From: an uncultured Nitrosomonas sp.
GTDB taxonomy: Bacteria; Pseudomonadota; Gammaproteobacteria; Burkholderiales; Nitrosomonadaceae
Length of the DNA: 54,870 bases
NCBI GenBank assembly: GCA_902826115.1
Contig: CADEDO010000015.1
Span: 1 to 54,870 of the forward strand
Reading direction: 5' to 3'
Shown: positions 46,568 to 54,870 of the stretch, one piece after another
How positions within the stretch are numbered: the stretch's first letter is position 1
How the letters are laid out: each line of letters starts with the position of its first letter
Made by a program: the position numbers and the translations under genes
Notes under the pieces: generated by a model
Told to the model about the DNA's origin: nothing
The model's database searches: none
What the model saw: the letters and a program-made list of their open reading frames with translations, nothing else

Positions 46568-47395
46568 TTACAAATTTATTTCACCTTCAAATACAGTAAC
46601 TGCCGGACCGGTCATCCAAACCGGATCCTCTTGTCCGTTCCAACGGATATTCAACTCCCCTCCCCGGGTGCTGACGGTTACCTGCTGATCTAACAAACCC
46701 AGATTAATGCCCGCAACCACTGCAGCACAGGCCCCCGTTCCACAAGCCAGTGTTTCACCTGCGCCGCGTTCAAAAACGCGCAATTTAATATGAGTGCGAT
46801 CCATTACTTGCATATAGCCCACATTCACACGCTTGGGAAAACGTGGATGGGTTTCAATTAAAGCGCCCTCGCTATTCACTGGCGCAGTGTCAATATCCTG
46901 AATGACACGCACTGCATGTGGATTGCCCATTGATAGAACACTCATTTTAACGGGCTGATTCTGTATTTCCAGTTCATAAGTCGATGCATAGTGCTCAGCG
47001 ATAAAGGGAATTTCTGCCGGCTCAAAGATCGGTTTGCCCATATTCACCGTAATATTTCCGTTCACTTCCAGTTTGGGAGAAATCACACCACTGAGTGTTT
47101 CGATACGAATCTCGCTTTTATGCGTCAAGCCATGATCATGCACGTAGCGCACAAAACAACGCGCACCGTTTCCACATTGCTCTACCTCACCGCCATCGGC
47201 ATTAAAAATACGATAGCGAAAATCGGCTTGGCCCTGCGCTTTTTCAACCAGCAATATTTGATCGCAGCCGACACCAAAATGGCGATCTGCCAGCAGGCGA
47301 ATCTGTTGCCGATCCAGATTGATGGATTGGTTGATTCCATCCAATACGACGAAATCGTTGCCCAAACCCTGCATTTTGGTAAATTTTACTTTCAT
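46568..47395 (-). CDS. dapF: Diaminopimelate epimerase
   Basis: Converts LL- to meso-diaminopimelate for lysine and peptidoglycan synthesis. Seen: 275 residues, the usual length. The two catalytic cysteines lie in [12 protein letters not shown] and [12 protein letters not shown], each in the conserved context. N-terminal [20 protein letters not shown] is typical. It follows the GNAT gene with a 3-base gap and precedes DUF484 on the same strand. Confidence 0.97.
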   Translation of the reverse strand: MKVKFTKMQGLGNDFVVLDGINQSINLDRQQIRLLADRHFGVGCDQILLVEKAQGQADFRYRIFNADGGEVEQCGNGARCFVRYVHDHGLTHKSEIRIETLSGVISPKLEVNGNITVNMGKPIFEPAEIPFIAEHYASTYELEIQNQPVKMSVLSMGNPHAVRVIQDIDTAPVNSEGALIETHPRFPKRVNVGYMQVMDRTHIKLRVFERGAGETLACGTGACAAVVAGINLGLLDQQVTVSTRGGELNIRWNGQEDPVWMTGPAVTVFEGEINL

Positions 47396-47398
47396 TAG

Positions 47399-47917
47399 CT
47401 AAACATTCCAGCGATCCAACTTTGTCATGGCCATCAAATAATCATTCATAAAGTAACCGCCTCCAATATCCACCACACTGTCCGCCACGATCTCGAATCC
47501 ATAGTGCCGGTAAGCCAGAATCGCAGTTTGGTTGTGTTTATTCACGGTCAAAATCAGCCTGCGCAGACTATTTTCCCGCAACAATTTAATTGCATCCGCA
47601 ACCAGCAATCCACCATAGCCCTTGCGATGATGATCACAATGTATGTACAGTTTGTCAATTTTAAGTTCATCCGGATTGGATGTACGCATGCAACAGGAAA
47701 AACCGACCATCTTTTCATCCACGACCAATTTTCGCCACCAAATATCCGGATTGAATACTTGCTCCTGGATTAACTCCGGTTGATATCGCTGTGCCAGCAT
47801 ATACTCAATCTGCTCAGGCGAGATGATATTGGCATAGTGATGACGCCAAATTTCATCCGCTAATGTCGAGATCGCAGGTGCATCGGACAATATTATAGGC
47901 ATTACGCTGGCAATCAT
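47399..47917 (-). CDS. GNAT-family N-acetyltransferase
   Basis: 172 residues. The acetyl-CoA-binding core is LKIDKLYIHCDHHRKGYGGL, with the Q/RxxGxG-type RKGYGG, and ends in AYRHYGFEI. It should acetylate an amine, but the substrate is unknown. The stop is 3 bases before dapF, so the two are likely cotranscribed. ATG at 47917 is used; an in-frame ATG six codons later is also possible and neither has a clear ribosome site. Confidence 0.85.
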   Translation of the reverse strand: MIASVMPIILSDAPAISTLADEIWRHHYANIISPEQIEYMLAQRYQPELIQEQVFNPDIWWRKLVVDEKMVGFSCCMRTSNPDELKIDKLYIHCDHHRKGYGGLLVADAIKLLRENSLRRLILTVNKHNQTAILAYRHYGFEIVADSVVDIGGGYFMNDYLMAMTKLDRWNV

Positions 47918-48104
47918 GGCGCTCAGTTTCTTGAAGCAGTTCTAGTTCACTATGTGGGCGGTGATATTAAAACACTATGCGGCGCGCTGTTAAAGTAATG
48001 ATCTCGGCAGATGGAGCAAGCGCGCTGCATATTCTACATGGTTTGACAGACTGTTCAGGCATCGCTGCACTGCAACCATTTACGGGATGTTATCTAATGA
48101 CCGG

Positions 48105-48533
48105 CTATTTCAGGAATAATGTCAATGGTGGTTTATTGAATCTTTGGCGCATCGCATTGATAGCGTTGAATATTGTACGTTGCCCAACAATTCTGGCTTC
48201 AAGTCTGCGCTTATTTGGAAAATCCATAAATGAAATCCCAATCAGCATGGTCAGCAAGCCTTGTCCGGGCAAGAAAAGCATCAAAAAACCGGCTAAAAAG
48301 AACACCATACCTAAAATATTTTTAATAATGAGCCCGATCACACGTAATACCGGATGATGATCTTTCATCCAATGACGAGGTACCCGCATATCGAAATAGT
48401 CGCTGGGCAAACGAATCAAGATCCAGGGAATAGCAATCAGAGAACCCACAAAACCGATGACAGATGCTACCGTCAAACTGACGAGAACATCAACCGAAAT
48501 CCATTGTTGGATAGTTGCAAGCGCTGCTTCCAT
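48105..48533 (-). CDS. PGPGW-type putative transmembrane protein
   Basis: 142 residues with three membrane segments (VDVLVSLTVASVIGFVGSLI, RVIGLIIKNILGMVFFLAGF, MLFLPGQGLLTMLIGISFMD). The segment LPGQGLLTMLIGISFMDFP is the conserved core of the PGPGW family (named for a related motif). Function unknown. It stands alone between the GNAT gene and amoC, on the same strand. GGAT lies 10 nt before the start. Confidence 0.8.
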   Translation of the reverse strand: MEAALATIQQWISVDVLVSLTVASVIGFVGSLIAIPWILIRLPSDYFDMRVPRHWMKDHHPVLRVIGLIIKNILGMVFFLAGFLMLFLPGQGLLTMLIGISFMDFPNKRRLEARIVGQRTIFNAINAMRQRFNKPPLTLFLK

Positions 48534-48642
48534 AAGCTAAATATCCAGCGACATGAAGGAATAAAATCATTCAAGCATACACTGATATCGATTCTTTTAA
48601 TGAAACTGCGTGGGGAAAAATTGAACCAACTTGTCATTCATT

Positions 48643-48672
48643 CCCTGTTGCCGAATAAATCCAGCAACAGGG
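48643..48672. terminator. Hairpin downstream of amoC
   Basis: CCCTGTTGC (48643-48651) and GCAACAGGG (48664-48672) form a perfect 9-bp stem with a 12-nt loop. It lies 22 bases past the amoC stop. No U tract follows on the minus strand, so it may stabilise the mRNA rather than end it. Confidence 0.55.
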
Positions 48673-48693
48673 AGTATTCATGACATCAAAAGA

Positions 48694-49521
<828 letters not shown>

Positions 49522-49586
49522 TTATTATGTTAGCTAATAGAATAGGTGTTTAGTATAGAAAACAGCCTATAACTAAACACTGCTTA

Positions 49587-49616
49587 TTAGACAGGTATTT
49601 CCTTAAGGAAAGTTCC
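49587..49616 (-). promoter_or_regulatory. Sigma-E promoter of amoC
   Basis: On the minus strand, GGAACTT (49616-49610) is followed after 17 bases by GTCTAA (49592-49587). The extracytoplasmic-stress sigma-E consensus is GGAACTT with a 15-17 nt spacer and GTCTAA or TCTGA. The match to both boxes is exact. The predicted leader to the amoC ATG is about 75 nt. Confidence 0.8.
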
Positions 49617-49794
49617 CATCAATTCAGAAAATCAATAACGACCAACTCCATACGGAAAAATACTGCCCTTTTAAATATAGAACAGTACTTCTTTGTATTC
49701 TGGAAATAAATAACTTTAATTACAGATAGTTAATCTAACCATAGATGACTGCCTGAATCAGAAATACATCACCCATTCGTGCATCAAATAGCGT

Positions 49795-49827
49795 TTGTCA
49801 TAAAACTGTAACATTCCTGTTATATAA
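49795..49827 (+). promoter_or_regulatory. Pho box: three tandem PhoB repeats
   Basis: Three direct 11-nt repeats in phase: TTGTCATAAAA (49795), CTGTAACATTC (49806) and CTGTTATATAA (49817). The PhoB unit is CTGTCATAWAW followed by CTGTCAY. They lie 52 nt upstream of the porin ATG. They indicate activation by phosphate starvation. The -10 box is not certain. Confidence 0.75.
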
Positions 49828-49879
49828 AGATCGCCATCTTAAATCGCTTATTTTCTAATCCCTGGATCAAAAACAGACT

Positions 49880-51565
49880 ATGAAATTATTCAGACTTACT
49901 TTGGCAGTCGTCGCTGCTACAAATGCACTCACCCTATCCAGCGCTTATGCGTTGGATCTCTATGTTGATACCAAAACCAAGCAAATTTTTGCTGAACCAG
50001 GACCTGGTCGGGTGCATATGGGCACATTCGAGAAATCTGAGAAAACATCCGCTAAAAAAGAAACTGCAGATTCCAACGCGCCATCTATTCCGGCTTCACC
50101 GCAGCCTATTGCCAACTCGACTGAATTAAATACCATTCGCGAAGATCTGCAATTAAAAGCCAGCAAAATTGAGGCACTGGAAGAACGCGTTAAGCAAGCC
50201 GAAAAAGTTAAAATGAAGCCAGTTCCAGGCTTACACTACGAATCCAAAGATGGAAATTTCACGGCATCCCTTGACGGACGGATTCAAATTGACTCTCAAG
50301 CAAATGTCATCAATGAAGTGTTACCGGCAACCGGCGCACATTTACCCAATGAATTAAATAGTGGCGCCAATATTCGCCGAGCTCGCCTCGGTGTCGAAGG
50401 TTCATTCTACAAAAACTGGGACTATAAATTTGAATATGACTTTAGCCGTGGTGCGGGTACTGTTGCTGCCGGTATAACGGATGCTTTTATTCGCTATAAC
50501 TTTGACAGTCCGCTTTCATTAAAAATTGGCTCGTTCAAAGAACCTTTCAGTTTGGAAGAAGCCACCAGCAACCGTTTCTATACGTTCATCGAACGTCATA
50601 TGTCCGTCAACACCTTTGTAGATAACCCCAATACTTATAAAACAGGTATCGGGATCAATTATGCAGTTCCTCGATGGCAAACAGGATTGGCTTTCCAAAC
50701 CGAGCCGGTGGGTGGATTTGGTCAGTCAGTCAGCTCGGTTAACGCCAATGGCAACCAAAGCCGCAATAATGGTTCTGGCGATATCGGCTGGCAAGGTATC
50801 GGACGTATCTCCGGTAGACCTTGGATGATTGATGAGACAAAATTCTGGCACTTTGGTGTTTCAGCAGGCCATACCACAGTCAATAATCAATACCGGGCTG
50901 ACGGTACATTCTCTCAAGCCAATGCAACTGCAGGTCAAAATTCTGGTGGCATGTCGTTTGTTGGCTTCCTCGGAACAAACGTTGATCGCACCAACGTGTT
51001 AAATACGGGTAACCTGACCTCGGGTTCCAATGATTCACCTGATGCACGCAGAATCGATAGCTATGATCGATATGGTGCTGAAACAGCGCTGGTATATGGT
51101 CCATTCTCAGCACAAGCAGAGTATTTACGCACCAACATCAATGGGTTGAATTATAGTGGCGAGCATCTCACTGGCTACTATGGCTATTTAAGCTATTTTT
51201 TAACCGGCGAGTCCCGCGCTTATCATGTTAGAAATGGTGCATGGAATAGAATTGTTCCCAATAAATCTTTCCACTGGAATGGAACTGGCTTAGGTGCTTG
51301 GGAATTCGCTGTCGGTTATGACTACCTCAACATGAATAACGGGAAAATTCGTGGCGGTGAAGCCGACATGATCCGGTTTGCATTAAACTGGTATCCACAT
51401 ACACATGTTCGCGTGATGACTAATGTCAATCATGTGTTGAATCTCAACACAGCCGGCGTCGTCAACTACAATGCAGCAGGAGAGCCTATTGCAAATGATC
51501 GCAGCCAAGGTTTTCATGATGCCAACATTACTTCTTTCTTGACACGCGTTCAGGTCGATTTCTAA
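49880..51565 (+). CDS. OprO/OprP-type phosphate porin
   Basis: 561 residues. Signal peptide LAVVAATNALTLSSAYAL, then a coiled segment with heptad leucines (REDLQLKASKIEALEERVKQ). The rest is a beta-barrel: SLDGRIQIDSQANVI, RRARLGVEGSFYKNWDYKFE, LKIGSFKEPFSLEEATSNRF (the family core), and a C-terminal Phe (RVQVDF). Known: OprP and OprO are trimeric anion porins for phosphate and polyphosphate, and the family also includes general porins. The Pho box upstream supports a phosphate role. Stop is followed by a strong terminator. Confidence 0.9.
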   Translation: MKLFRLTLAVVAATNALTLSSAYALDLYVDTKTKQIFAEPGPGRVHMGTFEKSEKTSAKKETADSNAPSIPASPQPIANSTELNTIREDLQLKASKIEALEERVKQAEKVKMKPVPGLHYESKDGNFTASLDGRIQIDSQANVINEVLPATGAHLPNELNSGANIRRARLGVEGSFYKNWDYKFEYDFSRGAGTVAAGITDAFIRYNFDSPLSLKIGSFKEPFSLEEATSNRFYTFIERHMSVNTFVDNPNTYKTGIGINYAVPRWQTGLAFQTEPVGGFGQSVSSVNANGNQSRNNGSGDIGWQGIGRISGRPWMIDETKFWHFGVSAGHTTVNNQYRADGTFSQANATAGQNSGGMSFVGFLGTNVDRTNVLNTGNLTSGSNDSPDARRIDSYDRYGAETALVYGPFSAQAEYLRTNINGLNYSGEHLTGYYGYLSYFLTGESRAYHVRNGAWNRIVPNKSFHWNGTGLGAWEFAVGYDYLNMNNGKIRGGEADMIRFALNWYPHTHVRVMTNVNHVLNLNTAGVVNYNAAGEPIANDRSQGFHDANITSFLTRVQVDF

Positions 51566-51614
51566 GCTACTGAAAAAATAAAGATAATCTTAAGTATTAC
51601 TTTATCGCAACCAC

Positions 51615-51649
51615 TGAGTGAAAGATTGGTGTCACCAATCTTTCACTCA
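51615..51649 (+). terminator. Terminator hairpin after the porin gene
   Basis: TGAGTGAAAGATTGGTG (51615-51631) and CACCAATCTTTCACTCA (51633-51649) are perfect 17-bp arms with a very short loop. A T-rich stretch (CCTCTTCTTG) follows. It ends the phosphate-porin transcript. Confidence 0.8.
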
Positions 51650-51770
51650 ACCTCTTCTTGAATCAATCCTCAAATTCTAAGCATACTAACTCCTATATGC
51701 AGTTGCTTTGTTTCCAAAGCCTGCGCTAGACTATTCGTCCACTGACAAACGACTTCTTAATATCAGCAAT

Positions 51771-52241
51771 ATGCAAAAAACCCATTGGACAGAACCAGAA
51801 ATCGTGCAATGGTCCCAATATCTCCTGGATAGCTATGCCTATTGGGTCAAGCAAGAGCTCATTGATCGTTCCGGCACATCACTGGAACAATCAGAACGTC
51901 TATTTCACAGCCCTTGCATTGTTGCATCCCATGGGATGGAAGATGACCCAGTATTAAATTATGGGAATCAGGTCGCCCTGAATTTATGGATCATGGATTG
52001 GAAACAGTTCACTCAGACTCCCTCGCGCCTCACCGCCGAGCCCATAAACCGCGAAGAACGCGCACGCATGCTGGAGCAAGCCAAAACACAAGGTTATATT
52101 GCTGATTATCGTGGTGTAAGAATTTCCAGTACTGGGAAACGTTTCCAGGTTGATCAGGCCATCATATGGAATATCCAGAAACCCGACGGCACTGCACTCG
52201 GGCAAGGCGCCACATTTTCTACTTGGCGTTTTTTACCATAA
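51771..52241 (+). CDS. MEKHLA-domain protein
   Basis: About 156 residues from an ATG at 51771, preferred because the family pattern begins there; an upstream start at 51708 would add 21 unrelated residues. The conserved blocks are VLNYGNQVALNLWIMDWKQF, TPSRLTAEPINREERARMLE and YRGVRISSTGKRFQVDQAII, typical of the MEKHLA domain, a PAS-like fold. Known: the domain is found in plant HD-ZIP III regulators and as stand-alone bacterial proteins of unknown function. It is a single gene between the porin and tRNA-Lys, without a clear ribosome site. Confidence 0.82.
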   Translation: MQKTHWTEPEIVQWSQYLLDSYAYWVKQELIDRSGTSLEQSERLFHSPCIVASHGMEDDPVLNYGNQVALNLWIMDWKQFTQTPSRLTAEPINREERARMLEQAKTQGYIADYRGVRISSTGKRFQVDQAIIWNIQKPDGTALGQGATFSTWRFLP

Positions 52242-52434
52242 ATCTTTTCAGCAAATAAATAGCTCAATATTTCCCAAGAAACACATATCGAATTATCTCA
52301 TTGATCAATCGAATATTATTCAAACCAGAATCAAATACTTATACATTTAAGGTTAATTCTTCAGTATAAATGTCGAATTCAATCCGACAAACCCATTTCT
52401 ATCGTTAACTGATTCAGGTATAATCTTGCGCTTT

Positions 52435-52510
52435 GGGTCGTTAGCTCAGCCGGTAGAGCAGCGGACTTTTAATCCGTTGGTCGCCAGTTCGAATCTGGCA
52501 CGACCTACCA
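52435..52510 (+). tRNA. tRNA-Lys (anticodon TTT), integration target
   Basis: A 76-nt cloverleaf with acceptor arms GGGTCGT and ACGACCT, discriminator A and encoded CCA. The anticodon loop CTTTTAA gives TTT, and the T arm is TTCGAAT. TATAAT at 52419-52424 is its -10 box, without a recognisable -35. The integrase gene ends 25 bases past its 3' end, so the 3' half should be the attachment site. It is intact. Confidence 0.95.
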
Positions 52511-52520
52511 AATAGAATAA

Positions 52521-52549
52521 GGGGTTAGTTAAACACTAACTCCTTTTTT
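52521..52549 (+). terminator. Terminator after tRNA-Lys
   Basis: GGGTTAGT and ACTAACTCC form a stem around a short loop, followed by six T (TCCTTTTTTC). It starts 10 bases after the tRNA and overlaps the last codons of the integrase gene on the other strand, so it is shared between host and element. Confidence 0.7.
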
Positions 52550-53600
52550 CTTTTTGAACGTGACAAAAACGTGACAAGCTAACCACGTTCCCACCACGTC
52601 CGTCCTCGATTCTAGCTGCTGCAACCCTCAAATGCTCGGTTGCATACTTCGCATAGCGATCCACCATAACCCTGGATTTCCAGCCACCTAAATCCTTCAG
52701 TTCATCGCAGCTCGTACCAGCCTGGCGATGCCATGAAGCCCAGGTATGTCTGAGATCATGAAACCGAAAATCATTTATTCCTGCTTTAGCCAATGCGGTA
52801 TGCCATGCGCTGTTTGTGATTTCCCAACGAATCGGCGCACCAAAATAAGTAAAGCAAAACTGCGGATGCTTGCCGAGCTGTTTTTCAAGAACAATGACTG
52901 CATCAAGATTTAACGGCACACCTCGCGGTGTTCCATTCTTGGTTTGGTTAAGCCAGGCTGTTCTACGTGCCAAATCAACCCGATTCCATTCCAACCCAGT
53001 GATTTCCCTGGCGCGGCATCCAGTCGCGAGAGCAAAACGAATCAAAGCTGCTAAATGTGGAGGACTAACCGCTATTAATCGATCAGCCTCTTCTCTAGTC
53101 AACCATCTATCACGTTCTGTCTCACCCGTTAAAAAGCGAATTTTTGGCATCGCATCTATCCATTGCCATTCATCACGTGCCATGCGTAACAAGCTACGTA
53201 TTAGTGCCAGATAGCGATTAACGGTAGCAGGTTTGTTTCCCTTTGCCAGTACACCCTGAATTACGGACCAAATCACATCACCAGTGATCTGGTCTAGTAT
53301 AAGATGACCTAAAAAAGGATCAAGCTTGCGACAAATACGTTGAACATCCTTAAAGCTGCGCAAATTCACTTTTATTGCGAGATACCGCACCACGGCTTCT
53401 TGCCATGAACGTTGGGGTTTGAATCCGAAATGATGTTCCCGAAATGCTTCCAGCCGGATTTTGGCTAGCAGTGCTTCGGCATCTTGCCGGTTTTCAGTCC
53501 CAGCACTTTGGCGTATTCTTTTGCCGTTTGGGAGCTTTGTTGCAATCCACCAGAAGCGGGAATCTTGCCTTCGGTAGACACCTTCTTGGGTTTGGGCCAT
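52536..53600 (-). CDS. Tyrosine integrase of the element
   Basis: 354 residues. N-terminal arm-binding part starts MAQTQEGVYRRQDSRFWWIA. Catalytic residues are in the usual order: Arg196 (LATGCRAREITGLEW), Lys221 (QTKNGTPRG), HxxR at 281-284 (HDLRHTWASW), GGWKS (305-309) and Tyr316 (VMVDRYAKY). AAGGAGG lies 5 nt before the ATG, which fixes the start. It ends 25 bases from tRNA-Lys, so it should recombine the element there. Its first 136 nt overlap the end of the excisionase-like gene in another frame. Confidence 0.93.
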   Translation of the reverse strand: MAQTQEGVYRRQDSRFWWIATKLPNGKRIRQSAGTENRQDAEALLAKIRLEAFREHHFGFKPQRSWQEAVVRYLAIKVNLRSFKDVQRICRKLDPFLGHLILDQITGDVIWSVIQGVLAKGNKPATVNRYLALIRSLLRMARDEWQWIDAMPKIRFLTGETERDRWLTREEADRLIAVSPPHLAALIRFALATGCRAREITGLEWNRVDLARRTAWLNQTKNGTPRGVPLNLDAVIVLEKQLGKHPQFCFTYFGAPIRWEITNSAWHTALAKAGINDFRFHDLRHTWASWHRQAGTSCDELKDLGGWKSRVMVDRYAKYATEHLRVAAARIEDGRGGNVVSLSRFCHVQKEKRS

Positions 53601-53812
53601 ATTGCCTCCTTCTTAGCCCGCCCGTGCTCGCACTGCTTATATTCCTCTATCCAGATATCTAAATCAACTCTGTCATATAGACAACGTCGACCTAGTTTGA
53701 CAAAAGGAATATCTAATTCACTTAGCAGAGTAACGCCGATACCAAGATAACTGGCTGCTTCTTGCTTGGATAAACAGCGAATTGCGGGCAATGGCAGACT
53801 TACCTTTTCCAT
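53465..53812 (-). CDS. Excisionase/AlpA-like DNA-binding protein
   Basis: 115 residues. The N-terminal part has the winged-helix excisionase/AlpA pattern CLSKQEAASYLGIGVTLLSE, followed by VKLGRRCLYDRVDLDIWIEE, and a basic C-terminal tail. GGAG lies 7 nt before the ATG at 53812. Known: such proteins steer integrase toward excision. Its C-terminal third overlaps the integrase start by 136 nt in another reading frame. That overlap is like lambda xis/int. Confidence 0.8.
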   Translation of the reverse strand: MEKVSLPLPAIRCLSKQEAASYLGIGVTLLSELDIPFVKLGRRCLYDRVDLDIWIEEYKQCEHGRAKKEAIWPKPKKVSTEGKIPASGGLQQSSQTAKEYAKVLGLKTGKMPKHC

Positions 53813-53939
53813 TGTCTTTCTCCATCAAACGGTTATGTATATTCATACAGAACTAAACTTGTTTTGTGACTGAATTCATATTCACTGCACTTCAATAATT
53901 TCCGATACATTGCGATATTTATATAGCTAACTAAAATTT

Positions 53940-54368
53940 TTATAACAACAACAAAAAAATAATCGCCACTGAGAGCAAGATAATGATTGATGCCAGTAAA
54001 TTGATAATGGCCGCTTGCCTGGAAATTCTGGTCAGCTCATAAATCTCCTGACCCTCTCCACTTTTAATCCTTTCATCAATCAGCTGAATACAGCTTTCCA
54101 GGAATTGATCTCGTGTTAAATGCGCGTTACTCACGGATGCACTGATAATGGCATTGGATTTCTTGGTCGAATACTCACACCACCGATTAAAGTTTTCTTC
54201 TAATATCGCCTGGTAATTGCTTAGCAGCTCAGCATGGGCTTCTTTATTTTGTTCCAGCAATACTTCGTTGAGCGTATGCATCATCAATACCGGATCATCC
54301 TGCGACAGAACAATTCCATGTTCCGATGCTACTCGCTCAATAAGTGCATCTAATTTGTCATTGCTCAT
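53940..54368 (-). CDS. traM: TraM-like conjugal transfer protein
   Basis: 142 residues. It has a helical N-terminal part (NDKLDALIERVASEHGIVLS, QDDPVLMMHTLNEVLLEQN) and one C-terminal membrane helix (AAIINLLASIIILLSVAIIF). That matches TraM of IncP-type transfer regions. It overlaps traL by 4 nt (ATGA), as in the RP4 traK-traL-traM order. The role in RP4 is supporting transfer; its mechanism is not well defined. About 127 bases separate it from the excisionase-like gene, with nothing recognised between. Confidence 0.75.
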   Translation of the reverse strand: MSNDKLDALIERVASEHGIVLSQDDPVLMMHTLNEVLLEQNKEAHAELLSNYQAILEENFNRWCEYSTKKSNAIISASVSNAHLTRDQFLESCIQLIDERIKSGEGQEIYELTRISRQAAIINLLASIIILLSVAIIFLLLL

Positions 54369-54870
54369 GTTAAAACCGCAGCCACATTTTCAATGTTGGT
54401 GAAGAGCTGCCTGCGGATAATCGTTAACCTTTGGCGTACCATCACCGGCAAAGCACTATTTTTAAGCGCTTCATCAAAGGTAAATTTTGATTGCAGAATT
54501 TCGCTTAAATCTTTGCCGAAAGTCTCAGGCTTGTAGTGCGGAATTCGGATGATGGCTGATACTCGCGCTTTGTTATCCACATACGCTTTCATTTCCTCAA
54601 ACTGCTTGCCATTCATGCTGATTTCTCCCCAATAGGGATTTAACCAGACAACAAAAAGTGCTTCTTTCGGAAACTGTTTGATCAGATGTACAAAACCGTT
54701 CAATGTATCCAGCAAAGCCTGACTACCCGTGATGACGGTATGCACAACCAATTCATGCCCCATATCCAGAAGTAAGGCGGGTATCTGGTTGCTGATGAGG
54801 TAATGGGACATCGGCACAAAGGTGCTGGCACCATTGTCAATAATGACGTCATTGTCTGCTTTAGCGATCA
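54365..54870 (-). CDS. traL: TraL/StbB-like ATPase, start cut by the edge
   Basis: Reading open to the right edge: about 168 residues seen, N-terminus and P-loop missing. The first visible part is AKADNDVIIDNGASTFVPMS and HYLISNQIPALLLDMGHELV, a pattern typical of TraL/StbB ParA-like ATPases of IncP-type transfer systems. The internal ATG at 54817 is not the true start because the conserved frame continues beyond it. The stop overlaps the traM start by 4 nt. Known: TraL family ATPases support plasmid transfer or stability. Confidence 0.75.
   Translation of the reverse strand, partial: IAKADNDVIIDNGASTFVPMSHYLISNQIPALLLDMGHELVVHTVITGSQALLDTLNGFVHLIKQFPKEALFVVWLNPYWGEISMNGKQFEEMKAYVDNKARVSAIIRIPHYKPETFGKDLSEILQSKFTFDEALKNSALPVMVRQRLTIIRRQLFTNIENVAAVLT

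Larger units (their letters stand above)
52511..54870. mobile_element. Left end of an integrative element at tRNA-Lys
   Basis: From the 3' end of tRNA-Lys to the right edge all genes are on the minus strand and mobile in type: tyrosine integrase, excisionase-like regulator, traM and traL. The right end, with the second attachment site, is outside the window. The IncP-type traL-traM pair suggests that the element can be conjugated or mobilised. Confidence 0.8.

Noticed and set aside
47977..48357. 126-codon plus-strand frame
   Set aside because: It overlaps the PGPGW membrane gene antisense. Its product shows no family or domain pattern, whereas the minus-strand product does.

Overview
Most of this window (about 2,230 to the right edge) comes from an ammonia-oxidising betaproteobacterium of the Nitrosomonas type. 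The best evidence is a lone, intact amoC gene (48694-49503) whose product closely matches ammonia monooxygenase subunit C. The moderate-to-low GC content, the betaproteobacterial gene order (GNAT-dapF-DUF484-xerC-hslV-hslU) and the polar-flagellum cluster with flhF/flhG agree. The first 2.2 kb is clearly different: it is very GC-rich and carries a DUF748/AsmA-like gene running off the left edge, then tRNA-Gly and tRNA-Cys. Composition changes abruptly at the tRNA-Cys gene, so the contig may join two genomes at a conserved tRNA, or mark a real transfer boundary.

Layout. 1-2222: foreign-looking GC-rich DNA with tRNA-Gly and tRNA-Cys. 2299-8800: DUF4139 protein, tRNA-Leu, inorganic pyrophosphatase, a frameshifted zinc-ribbon membrane protein, a BaiN/HI0933-type flavoprotein, a DUF2909 membrane protein, miaA and a BON lipoprotein. 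9008-17659: flagellar regulation and export. flgM-flgN (plus strand) sit behind a sigma-28 promoter, and flhB-flhA-flhF-flhG-fliA-motC-motD lie head-to-tail on the minus strand. 17890-25836: a penicillin-acylase-family hydrolase, an unrecognised secreted Trp/Tyr-rich protein next to a large di-heme peroxidase (MauG/CCP superfamily), and a decayed RTX adhesin. 26285-33405: part of a peptide ABC transporter, prfC, a secreted metallophosphoesterase and yicC. 33443-38249: alanine dehydrogenase, an SDR, an ankyrin protein, tatD, queD and a radical SAM enzyme. 38621-42893: an AlgE-like outer-membrane protein, a strong terminator, a MITE-like element, an alpha/beta hydrolase and an LpxK-like protein with altered nucleotide-binding motifs. 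42901-48533: hslU, hslV, xerC, DUF484, dapF, GNAT and a PGPGW membrane protein. 48694-52241: amoC and a phosphate-type porin, transcribed divergently, then a MEKHLA-domain protein.

From tRNA-Lys (52435-52510) to the right edge lies the end of an integrative element. It has a tyrosine integrase abutting the tRNA, an overlapping excisionase-like gene, and traM/traL genes of the IncP type. The rest of the element is outside the window.

Regulatory sites readable in the sequence tie genes to circuits: a sigma-28 promoter in front of flgMN (FlgM is the anti-sigma factor of FliA, encoded nearby), a near-consensus sigma-E promoter in front of amoC, and three tandem 11-nt PhoB repeats in front of the OprO/OprP-like porin. 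Two genes (zinc ribbon, RTX) are each broken by one missing base in a short run; these may be sequencing errors or real lesions. All family assignments are from reading motifs by eye; no database search was run.
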